From: Cupriavidus respiraculi
GTDB lineage: Bacteria; Pseudomonadota; Gammaproteobacteria; Burkholderiales; Burkholderiaceae
Length of the DNA: 64,000 nt
Assembly (NCBI RefSeq): GCF_914271545.1
Contig: NZ_CAJZAH010000002.1
Location: 1,364,001 to 1,428,000 of the forward strand
Reading direction: 5' to 3'
The number at the start of each line of letters is the position of its first letter. The stretch's first letter is position 1. The translations under genes and the position numbers were made by a program. The notes under the pieces are model-generated. The model did not search any database, had not been told where the DNA came from, and was given only the letters and a program-made list of their open reading frames with translations. This document shows positions 8,836-16,387 of the stretch, piece after piece.

Positions 8836-9606
8836 TTAAAAAGTCTTGGTGATCGAAGCCCAGGCCGTGGCCTTGCCCACGTAGCGGCCCGAGGTGTTGG
8901 TGTAGACCGAGCGGTCGGCGTTGGTGTCGATGTAGGCCACCGCCAGCGCGAAGCCGTTGCCCAGGTCCTTGGTCAGCCCAAGCTTCCAGTCGGTGTACGA
9001 GGCGTCGCTGAAGTTCTGCACCTTCTGGTAGCCCACGTGCGCGTTCAGCGTCAGGCCCCACACATTGAGCGGGACGTTGGCGGCCAGGTCGGCGTACCAG
9101 CTGTTCTTGCTGTCGGCGAAGCCGAACAGGTTGGTGGGCGCGTAGGAATACTTGAAGAAGACCGGGCCGTAGCCGATGCCGGCATAGATCTCGGTGGTGT
9201 ACGGGCGGGTGTAGCCGGCCGGGTAGTCGCCAGGGTAGTAGTACTGCAGCACGCCGACGTCGTAGCTCCAGTCGCCGCCGCCGAAGGTGTTCTTGAAGCC
9301 GGCGTAGAAGTCCATCTCGATCGGCGCCGACACATCGTCGTTGCTGTCGCCGAGCCAGCTGATGCTCGAATTCCAGTTGCCGGCGTAGAAGCCGCTGGAG
9401 TGCGCATAGTCGAAGCCGCCCTGGATGGCGGGACGGCGGTTCGTCTGCATCAGGCCCCGATAGCGGTATTCCGTGGCCAGCGTCACGTTGGCGGTGAGGG
9501 TATGCGGCGAGGCTTCCGCCGCGGCTGCGGGCGCGGTCTGCGCCAGGGCGGACGCGGCGGAACCGCACAATGCGACGGCGCTGACTGCAAGGGCCAACTT
9601 GTTCAT
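8836..9606 (-). CDS. TorF-family outer-membrane porin
   Basis: Putative outer-membrane beta-barrel of 256 residues with a signal peptide (MNKLALAVSAVALCGSAASALAQ, cleavage after ALA-Q or nearby). The mature protein starts with a region of the kind LTANVTLATEYRYRGL, typical of the TIGR02001/TorF family, and ends in aromatic-rich strands with a terminal Phe (ITKTF), the usual barrel C-terminus. The start at 9606 has AAGGAG upstream. It precedes glnK-amtB, an arrangement seen in related genomes, so a role in uptake of a nitrogen source is likely but the substrate is unknown. Confidence 0.85.
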   Translation of the reverse strand: MNKLALAVSAVALCGSAASALAQTAPAAAAEASPHTLTANVTLATEYRYRGLMQTNRRPAIQGGFDYAHSSGFYAGNWNSSISWLGDSNDDVSAPIEMDFYAGFKNTFGGGDWSYDVGVLQYYYPGDYPAGYTRPYTTEIYAGIGYGPVFFKYSYAPTNLFGFADSKNSWYADLAANVPLNVWGLTLNAHVGYQKVQNFSDASYTDWKLGLTKDLGNGFALAVAYIDTNADRSVYTNTSGRYVGKATAWASITKTF

Positions 9607-9686
9607 GGACTTCTTCTCCTTTTCCTCTGGCTCGGGGAACGCTGCTGTATCGGGCGGTATTGATATCTGTACGCCCGGCCCAATAC

Positions 9687-9702
9687 TGCAACTGCCGTGC
9701 CA
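9687..9702 (-). promoter_or_regulatory. sigma-54 promoter for the porin-glnK-amtB operon
   Basis: The minus strand reads TGGCACGGCAGTTGCA, an exact match to the sigma-54 -24/-12 consensus (TGGCAC-N5-TTGCW). Transcription would start near 9675, about 70 bp before the porin start. With glnK and amtB downstream, NtrC-dependent activation under nitrogen limitation is the natural reading; no clear NtrC site was found by eye. Confidence 0.88.
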
Positions 9703-9985
9703 GCTGTCGCGGAGCGAATTTCTGCGCGGGAATCGGCGCGCGGGCCGATATAAGGCGGGCTTGGATCTGCCTTGCGAGGCCCGCCAGATCGTTAAAAGGT
9801 GTCGCCGGGGGCCGCCGGCGCTTTCGTCGGCCGGCCCGACGCGCCATAATCGGCCCATGCCGGTGGACGGCCGCGCTGGCACGCGGCGGGTGCCCGCGCA
9901 CCAATATCGTGCGGCGCCATGCCTCCCATCGCGCCCGGCCACCCCCGACTCGCGCACCCGGACGGTGCATACAAGGAGAATCACG

Positions 9986-10294
9986 ATGAAACCGAGCGAC
10001 ATCTTCAATGACCTGCAGAGCAAAGTCAGCGAAGCCCTGCGCAACTCGCCCGCCAAGGACATCGAGAAGAACGTGCGCAGCATGATGACCCAGGGCTTTT
10101 CGAAACTGGACCTGGTCACCCGCGAGGAATTCGACGTGCAGTCCCAGGTGCTCGCCCGCACCCGCGCGCGCCTGGAAGAGCTCGAGGCGCGCGTGATCGA
10201 GCTGGAGCGCAAGCAGGCCGCGGCAGCGGCCGGCATCAGCCCCGCCGTCAGCCCCGCGGCCACCACCGGCAATCCCACCGGCCTGGCCGGCTGA
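9986..10294 (+). CDS. ubiK: ubiquinone biosynthesis accessory factor UbiK (BMFP/YqiC family)
   Basis: Small coiled-coil protein that assists assembly of the late ubiquinone-synthesis complex in aerobic proteobacteria. The 102 residues include an N-terminal amphipathic half and a C-terminal coiled coil (LARTRARLEELEARVIELER), then an Ala/Pro-rich tail. The ATG at 9986 is preceded by AAGGAG. It is divergent from the nitrogen operon and followed by a terminator, so it is probably monocistronic. Confidence 0.85.
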   Translation: MKPSDIFNDLQSKVSEALRNSPAKDIEKNVRSMMTQGFSKLDLVTREEFDVQSQVLARTRARLEELEARVIELERKQAAAAAGISPAVSPAATTGNPTGLAG

Positions 10295-10362
10295 AGGCGC
10301 TCGATGGCCCCCGGCCGCCGGCGAGGCTTCCCGCCGGCCCACCCGGCTGAAGGGTCCCCCAG

Positions 10363-10388
10363 GGCCGCCGCACTCCGGCGGCCTTTTT
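10363..10388 (+). terminator. intrinsic terminator of ubiK
   Basis: GGCCGCCG and CGGCGGCC pair around a five-base loop, directly followed by five T. It lies between ubiK and comM on the plus strand. Confidence 0.85.
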
Positions 10389-10413
10389 CGTTAACGCTCC
10401 CGTTGCGATCGCC

Positions 10414-11943
10414 ATGAGCCTGGCCGTGCTGCGCAGCCGGGCGCTGACCGGCATCGACGCCCCGCTGGTCAGCGTGGAGACACATCTGGCCAACGGACTG
10501 CCGGCCTTCGCCATCGTCGGGCTGGCCGAGACCGAGGTGCGGGAAAGCCGCGAGCGGGTGCGAGCCGCCATCCTGAACAGCGGACTGGAATTTCCCAACC
10601 GCCGCATCACCGTCAACCTGGCGCCGGCGGACCTGCCCAAAGAGTCGGGGCGTTTCGATCTGGCCATCGCGCTGGGCATCCTGGCGGCGAGCGGCCAGGT
10701 ACCGGCGTCAGCGCTGGAGGCCTACGAGTTCGCGGGCGAGTTGTCACTGTCCGGCGAAGTGCGGCCGGTGCGCGGCGCGCTTGCGATGGCGATGGCGATG
10801 AGCATGGCCCGCGACGCCGCCGACGGGCACCCGCGGGCCTTCGTGGTCGCCGCGGGCAACGGCCCGGAAGCCGCGCTGGTGGACAGCGTGACCGTGCTGA
10901 CCGCGCGCACGCTGCTGGAGGTCTGCGCACACCTTGGCGCGGACTCCGCGCAGCGTTTGCCCAGGGCGCAGGCGGCGATGCGGCTGGCGCCCGGCGGCGG
11001 CGGCGCGGACATGCGCGACGTGCGCGGGCAGGTCCAGGCGCGCCGCGCCATGGAAGTGGCCGCGGCAGGCGGCCACTCGGCGCTGCTGGTCGGGCCGCCG
11101 GGCACCGGCAAGTCCATGCTGGCGCAGCGCTTTCCCGGCCTGTTGCCGCCGATGACGCTGCAGGAAGCGCTGGAATCGGCCGCCGTGCTGAGCCTGACGC
11201 CGGCGGGCTTCCAGGCCGCGCGCTGGGGGGAGCGGCCGTTCCGCTCGCCGCACCACACCGCGTCGGCCGCCGCGCTGGTCGGCGGCGGCGGCAATCCGCG
11301 CCCCGGCGAAATCTCGCTGGCACATCACGGCGTGCTGTTTCTCGACGAACTGCCCGAGTTCGAGCGCAGGGTGCTGGAGGTCCTGCGCGAGCCGCTGGAG
11401 TCGGGCCGCATCACGATCTCGCGCGCCGCCCGGCAGGCCGATTTCCCGGCGCGCTTCCAGTTCGTGGCCGCGATGAACCCCTGCCCCTGCGGCTACCTCG
11501 GCCATCCGACGCGCCCATGCCGCTGCACGCCGGATCAGGTGCTGCGCTATCAGTCGCGCATCTCGGGGCCGCTGCTGGACCGCATCGACCTGCAGATCGA
11601 GGTCCCGGCCCAGCAGCAACAGGACATGCTGGACGGCCCGCCCGGCGAGGCCAGCGCCGACATCCGCGTGCGCGTGCTGGCCGCGCGCGAGCGGCAGCTG
11701 GCGCGCCAGGGCAAGCCCAACGGCGAACTGGCCGGGCGCGAGATCGACCGGCATTGCCCGCTGACCGATGCGGCGCGCGGCGTCCTGCAGGGTGCGATGG
11801 GGCGGCTGGGCTGGTCGGCGCGTTCGTACTTCCGGGTGCTGAAACTGGCCCGCACGCTGGCCGACCTGGAAGACGCGCAGGTTCTGGAGGCGCACCACGC
11901 GGCCGAGGCGGTGCAGTACCGGCGCGCGTTGCGCACGCCGTGA
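10414..11943 (+). CDS. comM: ComM/YifB family AAA ATPase (Mg chelatase-like)
   Basis: Hexameric helicase-type AAA+ protein; ComM promotes branch migration during integration of foreign DNA in natural transformation. The 509 residues match the family. The N-terminal LonC-like ChlI domain (~1-170) is followed by the AAA domain with Walker A GPPGTGKS, Walker B FLDELPEF and the zinc-like PCPCGYLGHPTRPCRC cluster, then the C-terminal Mg-chelatase lid. It lies downstream of the ubiK terminator in a separate unit. Confidence 0.93.
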   Translation: MSLAVLRSRALTGIDAPLVSVETHLANGLPAFAIVGLAETEVRESRERVRAAILNSGLEFPNRRITVNLAPADLPKESGRFDLAIALGILAASGQVPASALEAYEFAGELSLSGEVRPVRGALAMAMAMSMARDAADGHPRAFVVAAGNGPEAALVDSVTVLTARTLLEVCAHLGADSAQRLPRAQAAMRLAPGGGGADMRDVRGQVQARRAMEVAAAGGHSALLVGPPGTGKSMLAQRFPGLLPPMTLQEALESAAVLSLTPAGFQAARWGERPFRSPHHTASAAALVGGGGNPRPGEISLAHHGVLFLDELPEFERRVLEVLREPLESGRITISRAARQADFPARFQFVAAMNPCPCGYLGHPTRPCRCTPDQVLRYQSRISGPLLDRIDLQIEVPAQQQQDMLDGPPGEASADIRVRVLAARERQLARQGKPNGELAGREIDRHCPLTDAARGVLQGAMGRLGWSARSYFRVLKLARTLADLEDAQVLEAHHAAEAVQYRRALRTP

Positions 11944-11968
11944 GGCACCGCCCTGACCGACGCGTACG

Positions 11969-12145
11969 TCAGCGGCCCGCTACCGGGGGCTCGCCGGGCG
12001 GCGGCGGCGGTTCTTCGATGGGAGGCAGATCGGGAGGCACGCCCGGCGCCGGCGGCTCCTCGATCGGGGGCACGGTATGGCCCGGGTGGCGGGCGACGGC
12101 AAGGCCGGGGCCGGATCGGGCAAGGGGCGGGAAGGACTTCGGCAT
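11969..12145 (-). CDS. small proline-rich protein of unknown function
   Basis: Predicted 58-residue protein starting MPKSFPPLAR at the ATG at 12145, with GGAG eight bases upstream. The C-terminal half consists of Pro/Glu repeats: PPIEEPP occurs twice, separated by 9 residues. No signal peptide or membrane segment is visible. Similar short Pro-rich acidic ORFs are common in Burkholderiales, from memory, which favours it being real. It lies alone between comM and the lysE-type gene. High GC makes Pro-rich frames easy to get by chance, so the call is tentative. Confidence 0.45.
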   Translation of the reverse strand: MPKSFPPLARSGPGLAVARHPGHTVPPIEEPPAPGVPPDLPPIEEPPPPPGEPPVAGR

Positions 12146-12226
12146 GGCAGCACTCCGCGTCATGGGTCTTCCCATTGAAGCAAAGCGGCGCGTCCGGCGC
12201 CAGCCCGGACGCCGGTGCGGGGCGCC

Positions 12227-12865
12227 TCAGCCCGGCTGGCGCCGCACGAAGAACAGCGCCGCGCCCACGGCCATCAGCACGCTCCCGAAGAAGCGGTTCT
12301 GCCAGCGTACCGCGCGCGCATCGCAGAACAGACCCTGCATGCGCGAGGCCAGCAGCGCATAGCCATGCATCACGATCAGGTCGACCGCACACATGGTGGC
12401 GGCCAGGATGGCCAGCTGCGGCGCGAGCGGGCGGGCCGGATCGATGAACTGCGGCAGCACCGCCACCATGAAGACGATGCCTTTGGGATTGGTCACATTG
12501 GTCAGCAGCCCGGTGGCGAAACGCCGGCGAGGGCTCATCGCCGCCACGCGCGGCGCGTCCGCGCCGGCCTCGCCGCTCTCCACGCGGCTGCGCCATTGCT
12601 GGATGCCGAGATAGATCAGGTACAGCGCGCCCACCGTCTTGACCGCGGCGAACGCGGTTTCGGACGCCAGCAGCAGCGCGCCAAGGCCGCCACCCGCCAC
12701 CAGCAGCACAATCAGCAGCCCGGTCTGCAGCCCGAGGATGGTGGTCGTGGTCCGGCGCAAGCCATACGACAGGCCATGGCTCATGGACAGCACTGCGCCC
12801 GAACCCGGCGACACCGCGATGACCCAGCAGGCGGCGAAATAGGCCAGCCACACTTCCCAACGCAT
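12227..12865 (-). CDS. LysE/RhtB-family amino-acid exporter
   Basis: Inner-membrane exporter of 212 residues with about six membrane segments. The N-terminal WLAYFAACWVIAVSPGSGAV and the central TGLLTNVTNPKGIVFM are signatures of the RhtB branch. The start at 12865 is preceded by AAGGAG; in-frame codons further upstream are not needed. Substrate (homoserine, threonine or other amino acids) cannot be told from sequence. It stands 60 bp downstream of the MFS gene on the same strand. Confidence 0.9.
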   Translation of the reverse strand: MRWEVWLAYFAACWVIAVSPGSGAVLSMSHGLSYGLRRTTTTILGLQTGLLIVLLVAGGGLGALLLASETAFAAVKTVGALYLIYLGIQQWRSRVESGEAGADAPRVAAMSPRRRFATGLLTNVTNPKGIVFMVAVLPQFIDPARPLAPQLAILAATMCAVDLIVMHGYALLASRMQGLFCDARAVRWQNRFFGSVLMAVGAALFFVRRQPG

Positions 12866-12928
12866 TGCATTCTCCTTATGCGATCTACGAAAACATCCTG
12901 ACGGCATGGCGACCGCCGCGCCCCACCT

Positions 12929-14230
12929 TCACTGCCCGGGCGCCGCACGGGGCCGCCACAGGCGCGGCACCAGCAGGTACCACGCAAACCCGATGCACTG
13001 CAAGCCCAGCAGCACGCCGAAGGCCGCGCGGAATGCCGCGGGCAGCGGCAGCCCGGTGTCGCGGAAGGCGTCGATCCCCACGCCCAGGCCCCACTGGATC
13101 AGGAAGCTGCCGCCAAACACCACGAGGTTGTAGGTCGTGTTGGCGCGGCCGGCCATGTCCTCGGGAAAGGCCTGGCTCAGCGTGCTAAGGATCAGCGACA
13201 GGCAGCTGGCGCTGAGCGCCAGCAACGGCCACAGCAGCCACGCCGACGCAGGCGTGGCGAGCGCGATCCCGGCCTGCAGCACGAGCGCCAGCGCGCCGCC
13301 CGCCATCACCAGGCGCGAGGTCTCCGGCACGGTGCGGGCCATGCGCGGGGCGAGCCAGGAGAGGATCAGATAGCCTCCCAGCAGCGCCAGATTGAACACG
13401 AACAGGATCTGCGCGGTGGCAACGGCGCCGAAGCCGAGCACGTCGCGCATCCAAGGGCCGGCCCATAGGGTGTGCAGCGCCATGAAGCTGGCCTGATTGA
13501 GCAGGCCGAACAACAGCACGCGCACGAAGGCGGGGTGGCGGAACAGCGCGCGATATGCCGCGCCCACACCCACGCCGCCCGTGGTCCGCGCCGCGGACGG
13601 CGCCGCCCGCAGGATCCGCCCGGTGCGCCGCTCGACCTTGGCCAGGCCGCGGTACAGGGCCAGCGCCGCGAGGAACAGCAACCCTGCCATGACATAGAAC
13701 ACGCCGCGCCAGCCCAGCCACGGCAGCACGGCCTGCACCGGCAACGTCGTCGACAGCGCGCCAGCGCTGCCGGCCACCAGCATCCACACCGACAACTGGC
13801 TCTGCCGCGAGGCCGGATACCAGACGCGATAGGTGGTATAGGCGCCCATCAGGCAGGCCGACACGCCGGCGCCGATCAACGCGCGCCCCAGCCACAGCGT
13901 GCTTGCGGACTGCGCGGTGGCGAACACCAGCGCTCCTACGCCGGCCACCACCAACAGCACGGTCTCGACCTTGCGCGCGCCGCGCCGGTCCAGCCACCAT
14001 CCCAGCGGCACTTGCATGGCGGCGAACGACAGGAAGTACGCCGAGGACAGCAGCCCCAGGTCGGCGTTGCTCAGCCGCAGGTCCGCCATCACGTCGGGGC
14101 CGATCACCGCATTGATCGATCGCACCGCGTAGGACAACACGTACGCCGCGGCGAAGCACGCGAACACGCGCGCGCCCTCGCCACGCCTGAGCAGCGCGCG
14201 CTGGCCGCGCAGGCTCAGCCCCCGGGACAC
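12929..14230 (-). CDS. MFS transporter
   Basis: Major facilitator superfamily permease, about 433 residues and twelve membrane segments. The loop between segments 2 and 3 reads GWWLDRRGARKVE, the MFS motif A, and a charged central loop follows segment 6 (AKVERRTGR). The reading frame is open far upstream, but the preceding gene ends at 14242; a GTG at 14230 just after that stop gives a family-like N-terminus (about 26 residues before the first membrane helix). The substrate is unknown. It is probably cotranscribed with the upstream lipoprotein gene. Confidence 0.85.
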   Translation of the reverse strand: MSRGLSLRGQRALLRRGEGARVFACFAAAYVLSYAVRSINAVIGPDVMADLRLSNADLGLLSSAYFLSFAAMQVPLGWWLDRRGARKVETVLLVVAGVGALVFATAQSASTLWLGRALIGAGVSACLMGAYTTYRVWYPASRQSQLSVWMLVAGSAGALSTTLPVQAVLPWLGWRGVFYVMAGLLFLAALALYRGLAKVERRTGRILRAAPSAARTTGGVGVGAAYRALFRHPAFVRVLLFGLLNQASFMALHTLWAGPWMRDVLGFGAVATAQILFVFNLALLGGYLILSWLAPRMARTVPETSRLVMAGGALALVLQAGIALATPASAWLLWPLLALSASCLSLILSTLSQAFPEDMAGRANTTYNLVVFGGSFLIQWGLGVGIDAFRDTGLPLPAAFRAAFGVLLGLQCIGFAWYLLVPRLWRPRAAPGQ

Positions 14231-14241
14231 CGCGCCCGCCC

Positions 14242-14838
14242 TCAAAACGGATGGAAGCCGGTCAGGAACTGCTCGATCTGCTCGGCCTGCCGATGATCGC
14301 GGGCAGCGTCGCCCGCCTCGAGCACCACCACCTGGTAGACGCGCGTACCGGTGCCGACCAGCCGCGCGGTCATCCGCCGCGGCGAATTGTCCTGCGCCGA
14401 CACCGCGGCCACCCGCAGTTCCACGCCGGGCAGCGGCACGGCAGGCTGGGCGGCTGACATGATGGTCACGGCCCGAGTCTGCACGGGTTCGGTCGCCGCG
14501 CCGCCCAGGTTGGCCAGCAGGCCGGCCTGCATCGCCTCGAGCGCCTCCCGGCGCTGCGCGGGATCGTCGGAAGGCAGCGTGACCACGCCGACCGCGAACA
14601 GCGTTTCGCCGACGCGGGCGGCCTCCATGGTCATCGGGAGCCGGCGTCCGGCGATGGCGACATCGCGCCCCGCGCTGGTCGGCTTGCCCGGATAGAGCGC
14701 GGCATAGGCGCCGTCGCTGGACTGGATGGTGCGCCAGTCGTAGCGCGGCGAGCAAGCCAGCACGCCGGCGAACGCGAGACAGGCGCACGCCAGGCGGGCG
14801 GCACGCAGCGGGCGAAAGGAAAGACGGGAGAGCGACAT
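14242..14838 (-). CDS. hypothetical lipoprotein
   Basis: Protein of 198 residues with a hydrophobic N-terminal segment ending AGVLACS, a plausible lipobox with Cys at about residue 29, so probably membrane-anchored. The mature part contains DGAYAALYPGKPT and alternating strands, resembling small envelope proteins of unknown function seen in Burkholderiales. The start ATG at 14838 is the one that places the signal peptide at the N-terminus. It ends 11 bp before the MFS gene, so the two are probably cotranscribed. I do not recognise a function. Confidence 0.75.
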   Translation of the reverse strand: MSLSRLSFRPLRAARLACACLAFAGVLACSPRYDWRTIQSSDGAYAALYPGKPTSAGRDVAIAGRRLPMTMEAARVGETLFAVGVVTLPSDDPAQRREALEAMQAGLLANLGGAATEPVQTRAVTIMSAAQPAVPLPGVELRVAAVSAQDNSPRRMTARLVGTGTRVYQVVVLEAGDAARDHRQAEQIEQFLTGFHPF

Positions 14839-15041
14839 CGGTCGAGGTGGGAGCGGCGCGCCAGGGGGACGGCCCGCGCGGGCGGCCGTGGCAAGGTGCC
14901 GGTTGAAACGATAGCCCGACCAGGCGGGCACGGCGCGGCCTTCGCCGCGAGCCGCTATTATCCGGGAAACGGGACGGGCTGCCTGCACGGCGTGCCCAGC
15001 CAAGCGCGCCGGCTCCCGCCCCTTGCCATACCGAGATCCCG

Positions 15042-15581
15042 ATGCCCCTTCCAGCGCTCCGCGCCGTGCCATTCATCCATCTCCGCGCGCGTTTCCGGTC
15101 GGGCGCGTGCGCCGCCGCGCTGCTCGGGATCGCCGCGATCGCCACGACCGCGCCATGCACCGCTTCGGCCGCGACCGCCGGCGTAGCGCATCTTCCCTCC
15201 GTCACCGACCTTGCCGCCGACACCGCGGCGGCGGCCCGCCGCGGCGAGCCGCTGGTGGTGCTGGTAAGCCTGCCCGACTGCAAGTACTGCGACGCGGTGC
15301 GGCGCAGCTACCTGTCCCCGCAGGCCGCCGCCGGCGAGATCGTGGCGCGCGAACTGGACATGAGCGCGGCCACGCCGCTGCGCGACGCCGACGGGCGCAT
15401 GACGACCGCGCGCGACTGGGCCCGGGCGCGCAATGTCCGCGTCGCGCCCACCGTCATGTTCCTGGACGCCCGCGGTCGCCCGGTGGCCGCGCCGCTGCTG
15501 GGCATGCAGCCAGACTTCTACGGCGCCTATCTCGAACAGGCGCTGGACCAGGCCCGTGCCGCCATCGCCGCGGCGCGCTGA
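15042..15581 (+). CDS. periplasmic thioredoxin-fold protein (SoxW/TlpA-like)
   Basis: Predicted exported protein of 179 residues with an N-terminal signal region (~20-45). It has a thioredoxin fold with a CxxC active site (DCKYCDAV) and the cis-Pro motif VAPTVMFLD about 85 residues later. CxxC plus cis-Pro indicates a thiol-disulfide reductase or related redox role in the periplasm. It is divergent from the lipoprotein gene and precedes a second TlpA-like gene, so the two could work in the same disulfide or cytochrome pathway; no partner is visible to confirm this. Confidence 0.8.
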   Translation: MPLPALRAVPFIHLRARFRSGACAAALLGIAAIATTAPCTASAATAGVAHLPSVTDLAADTAAAARRGEPLVVLVSLPDCKYCDAVRRSYLSPQAAAGEIVARELDMSAATPLRDADGRMTTARDWARARNVRVAPTVMFLDARGRPVAAPLLGMQPDFYGAYLEQALDQARAAIAAAR

Positions 15582-15669
15582 GCCCGGGGCCGGCGGATCG
15601 GGCGCCCGCGCCGATGCGGCGGTAAAATGGCCGCCCAGTCCGTATCGACCGGTTCCGCCGGCCTTCGCC

Positions 15670-16218
15670 ATGACGACCTCCCCGCCTTCCTCTTCCCGTC
15701 CCGCGCCCGCGGCGCGCAAGCGCTGGCCGCTCATCGCGGCGCTGCTCGTGGTCGCGCTGCTCGCCTGGTTCGGCTACCGCGCGCTGTCGCCCGCGAAGTC
15801 CGCCCCGCCGGCCACGTTCGTGCTGCTGTCGGGCGAGAAGGTCACCACGGCCGACCTGAAGGGCAAGGTCTACATGGTGAACTTCTGGGCCACGAGCTGC
15901 GTCACCTGCGTCAAGGAGATGCCCGACATGGTCCGCACCTACGAGCGCTTCAAGGGCCAGGGCATGGAATTCATCGCGGTGGCCATGAGCTACGACCCGC
16001 CGATGTACGTGGCGAACTTCACCGAGACGCGCAAGCTGCCGTTCAAGGTCGCCCTGGACTCCCAGGGCTCGGCCGCCAAGGCGTTCGGCGACGTGCAGCT
16101 CACCCCCACCACCTTCGTCGTCGACAAGGAAGGACGCATCCTGAAGCGCTATGTGGGCGAGCCGGAATGGGACGCCCTGCACAAGCTGCTGGATGAGGCG
16201 CTGGCCAAGACCGTATAA
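15670..16218 (+). CDS. TlpA/ResA-family thiol-disulfide oxidoreductase
   Basis: Membrane-anchored periplasmic thioredoxin-like protein of 182 residues. One N-terminal membrane anchor (residues ~20-40) is followed by a TlpA domain with WATSCVTCVKEMP, in which CVTC is the redox pair, and LTPTTFVVD, the cis-Pro strand. The start at 15670 is the first ATG of the family-like region. Upstream frames run through the previous gene but are shadows. It is followed by a terminator. Confidence 0.9.
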   Translation: MTTSPPSSSRPAPAARKRWPLIAALLVVALLAWFGYRALSPAKSAPPATFVLLSGEKVTTADLKGKVYMVNFWATSCVTCVKEMPDMVRTYERFKGQGMEFIAVAMSYDPPMYVANFTETRKLPFKVALDSQGSAAKAFGDVQLTPTTFVVDKEGRILKRYVGEPEWDALHKLLDEALAKTV

Positions 16219-16240
16219 CCGGCGACGCGGTCAGCCTCTC

Positions 16241-16266
16241 AAGGTGCCCTTTGCGGCACCTTTTTT
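16241..16266 (+). terminator. intrinsic terminator of the TlpA-like gene
   Basis: AAGGTGCC and GGCACCTT pair around a six-base loop and run into TTTTTT. It lies 23 bp after the stop codon. Confidence 0.88.
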
Positions 16267-16297
16267 GTTGTCGGCCGGACGCGTCCACCGTTTCGGC

Positions 16298-16326
16298 TTG
16301 CGGTGTGTCGCTGTATGGATATACAG
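16298..16326 (+). promoter_or_regulatory. LexA (SOS) box overlapping the helicase promoter
   Basis: CTGTATGGATATACAG at 16311-16326 matches the LexA consensus CTG-N10-CAG with palindromic CTGTAT/ATACAG arms. A plausible promoter overlaps it: TTGCGG (16298-16303), 16-bp spacer, TATACA (16320-16325). LexA bound here would block the promoter, so the downstream helicase should be DNA-damage inducible. The site is seen directly; regulation is inferred. Confidence 0.8.
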
Positions 16327-16387
16327 TCGTGTCCAATTTTTTGTTTCCGTGACGCCACCGCCCTGGCGCCCACCGCTTCCCCGCCCC

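Noticed and set aside
12929-15283. Long N-terminal extension of the MFS gene
   Set aside because: Would overlap the lipoprotein gene; the extension is Arg/Ala-rich without membrane segments, so a GTG start at 14230 is preferred.
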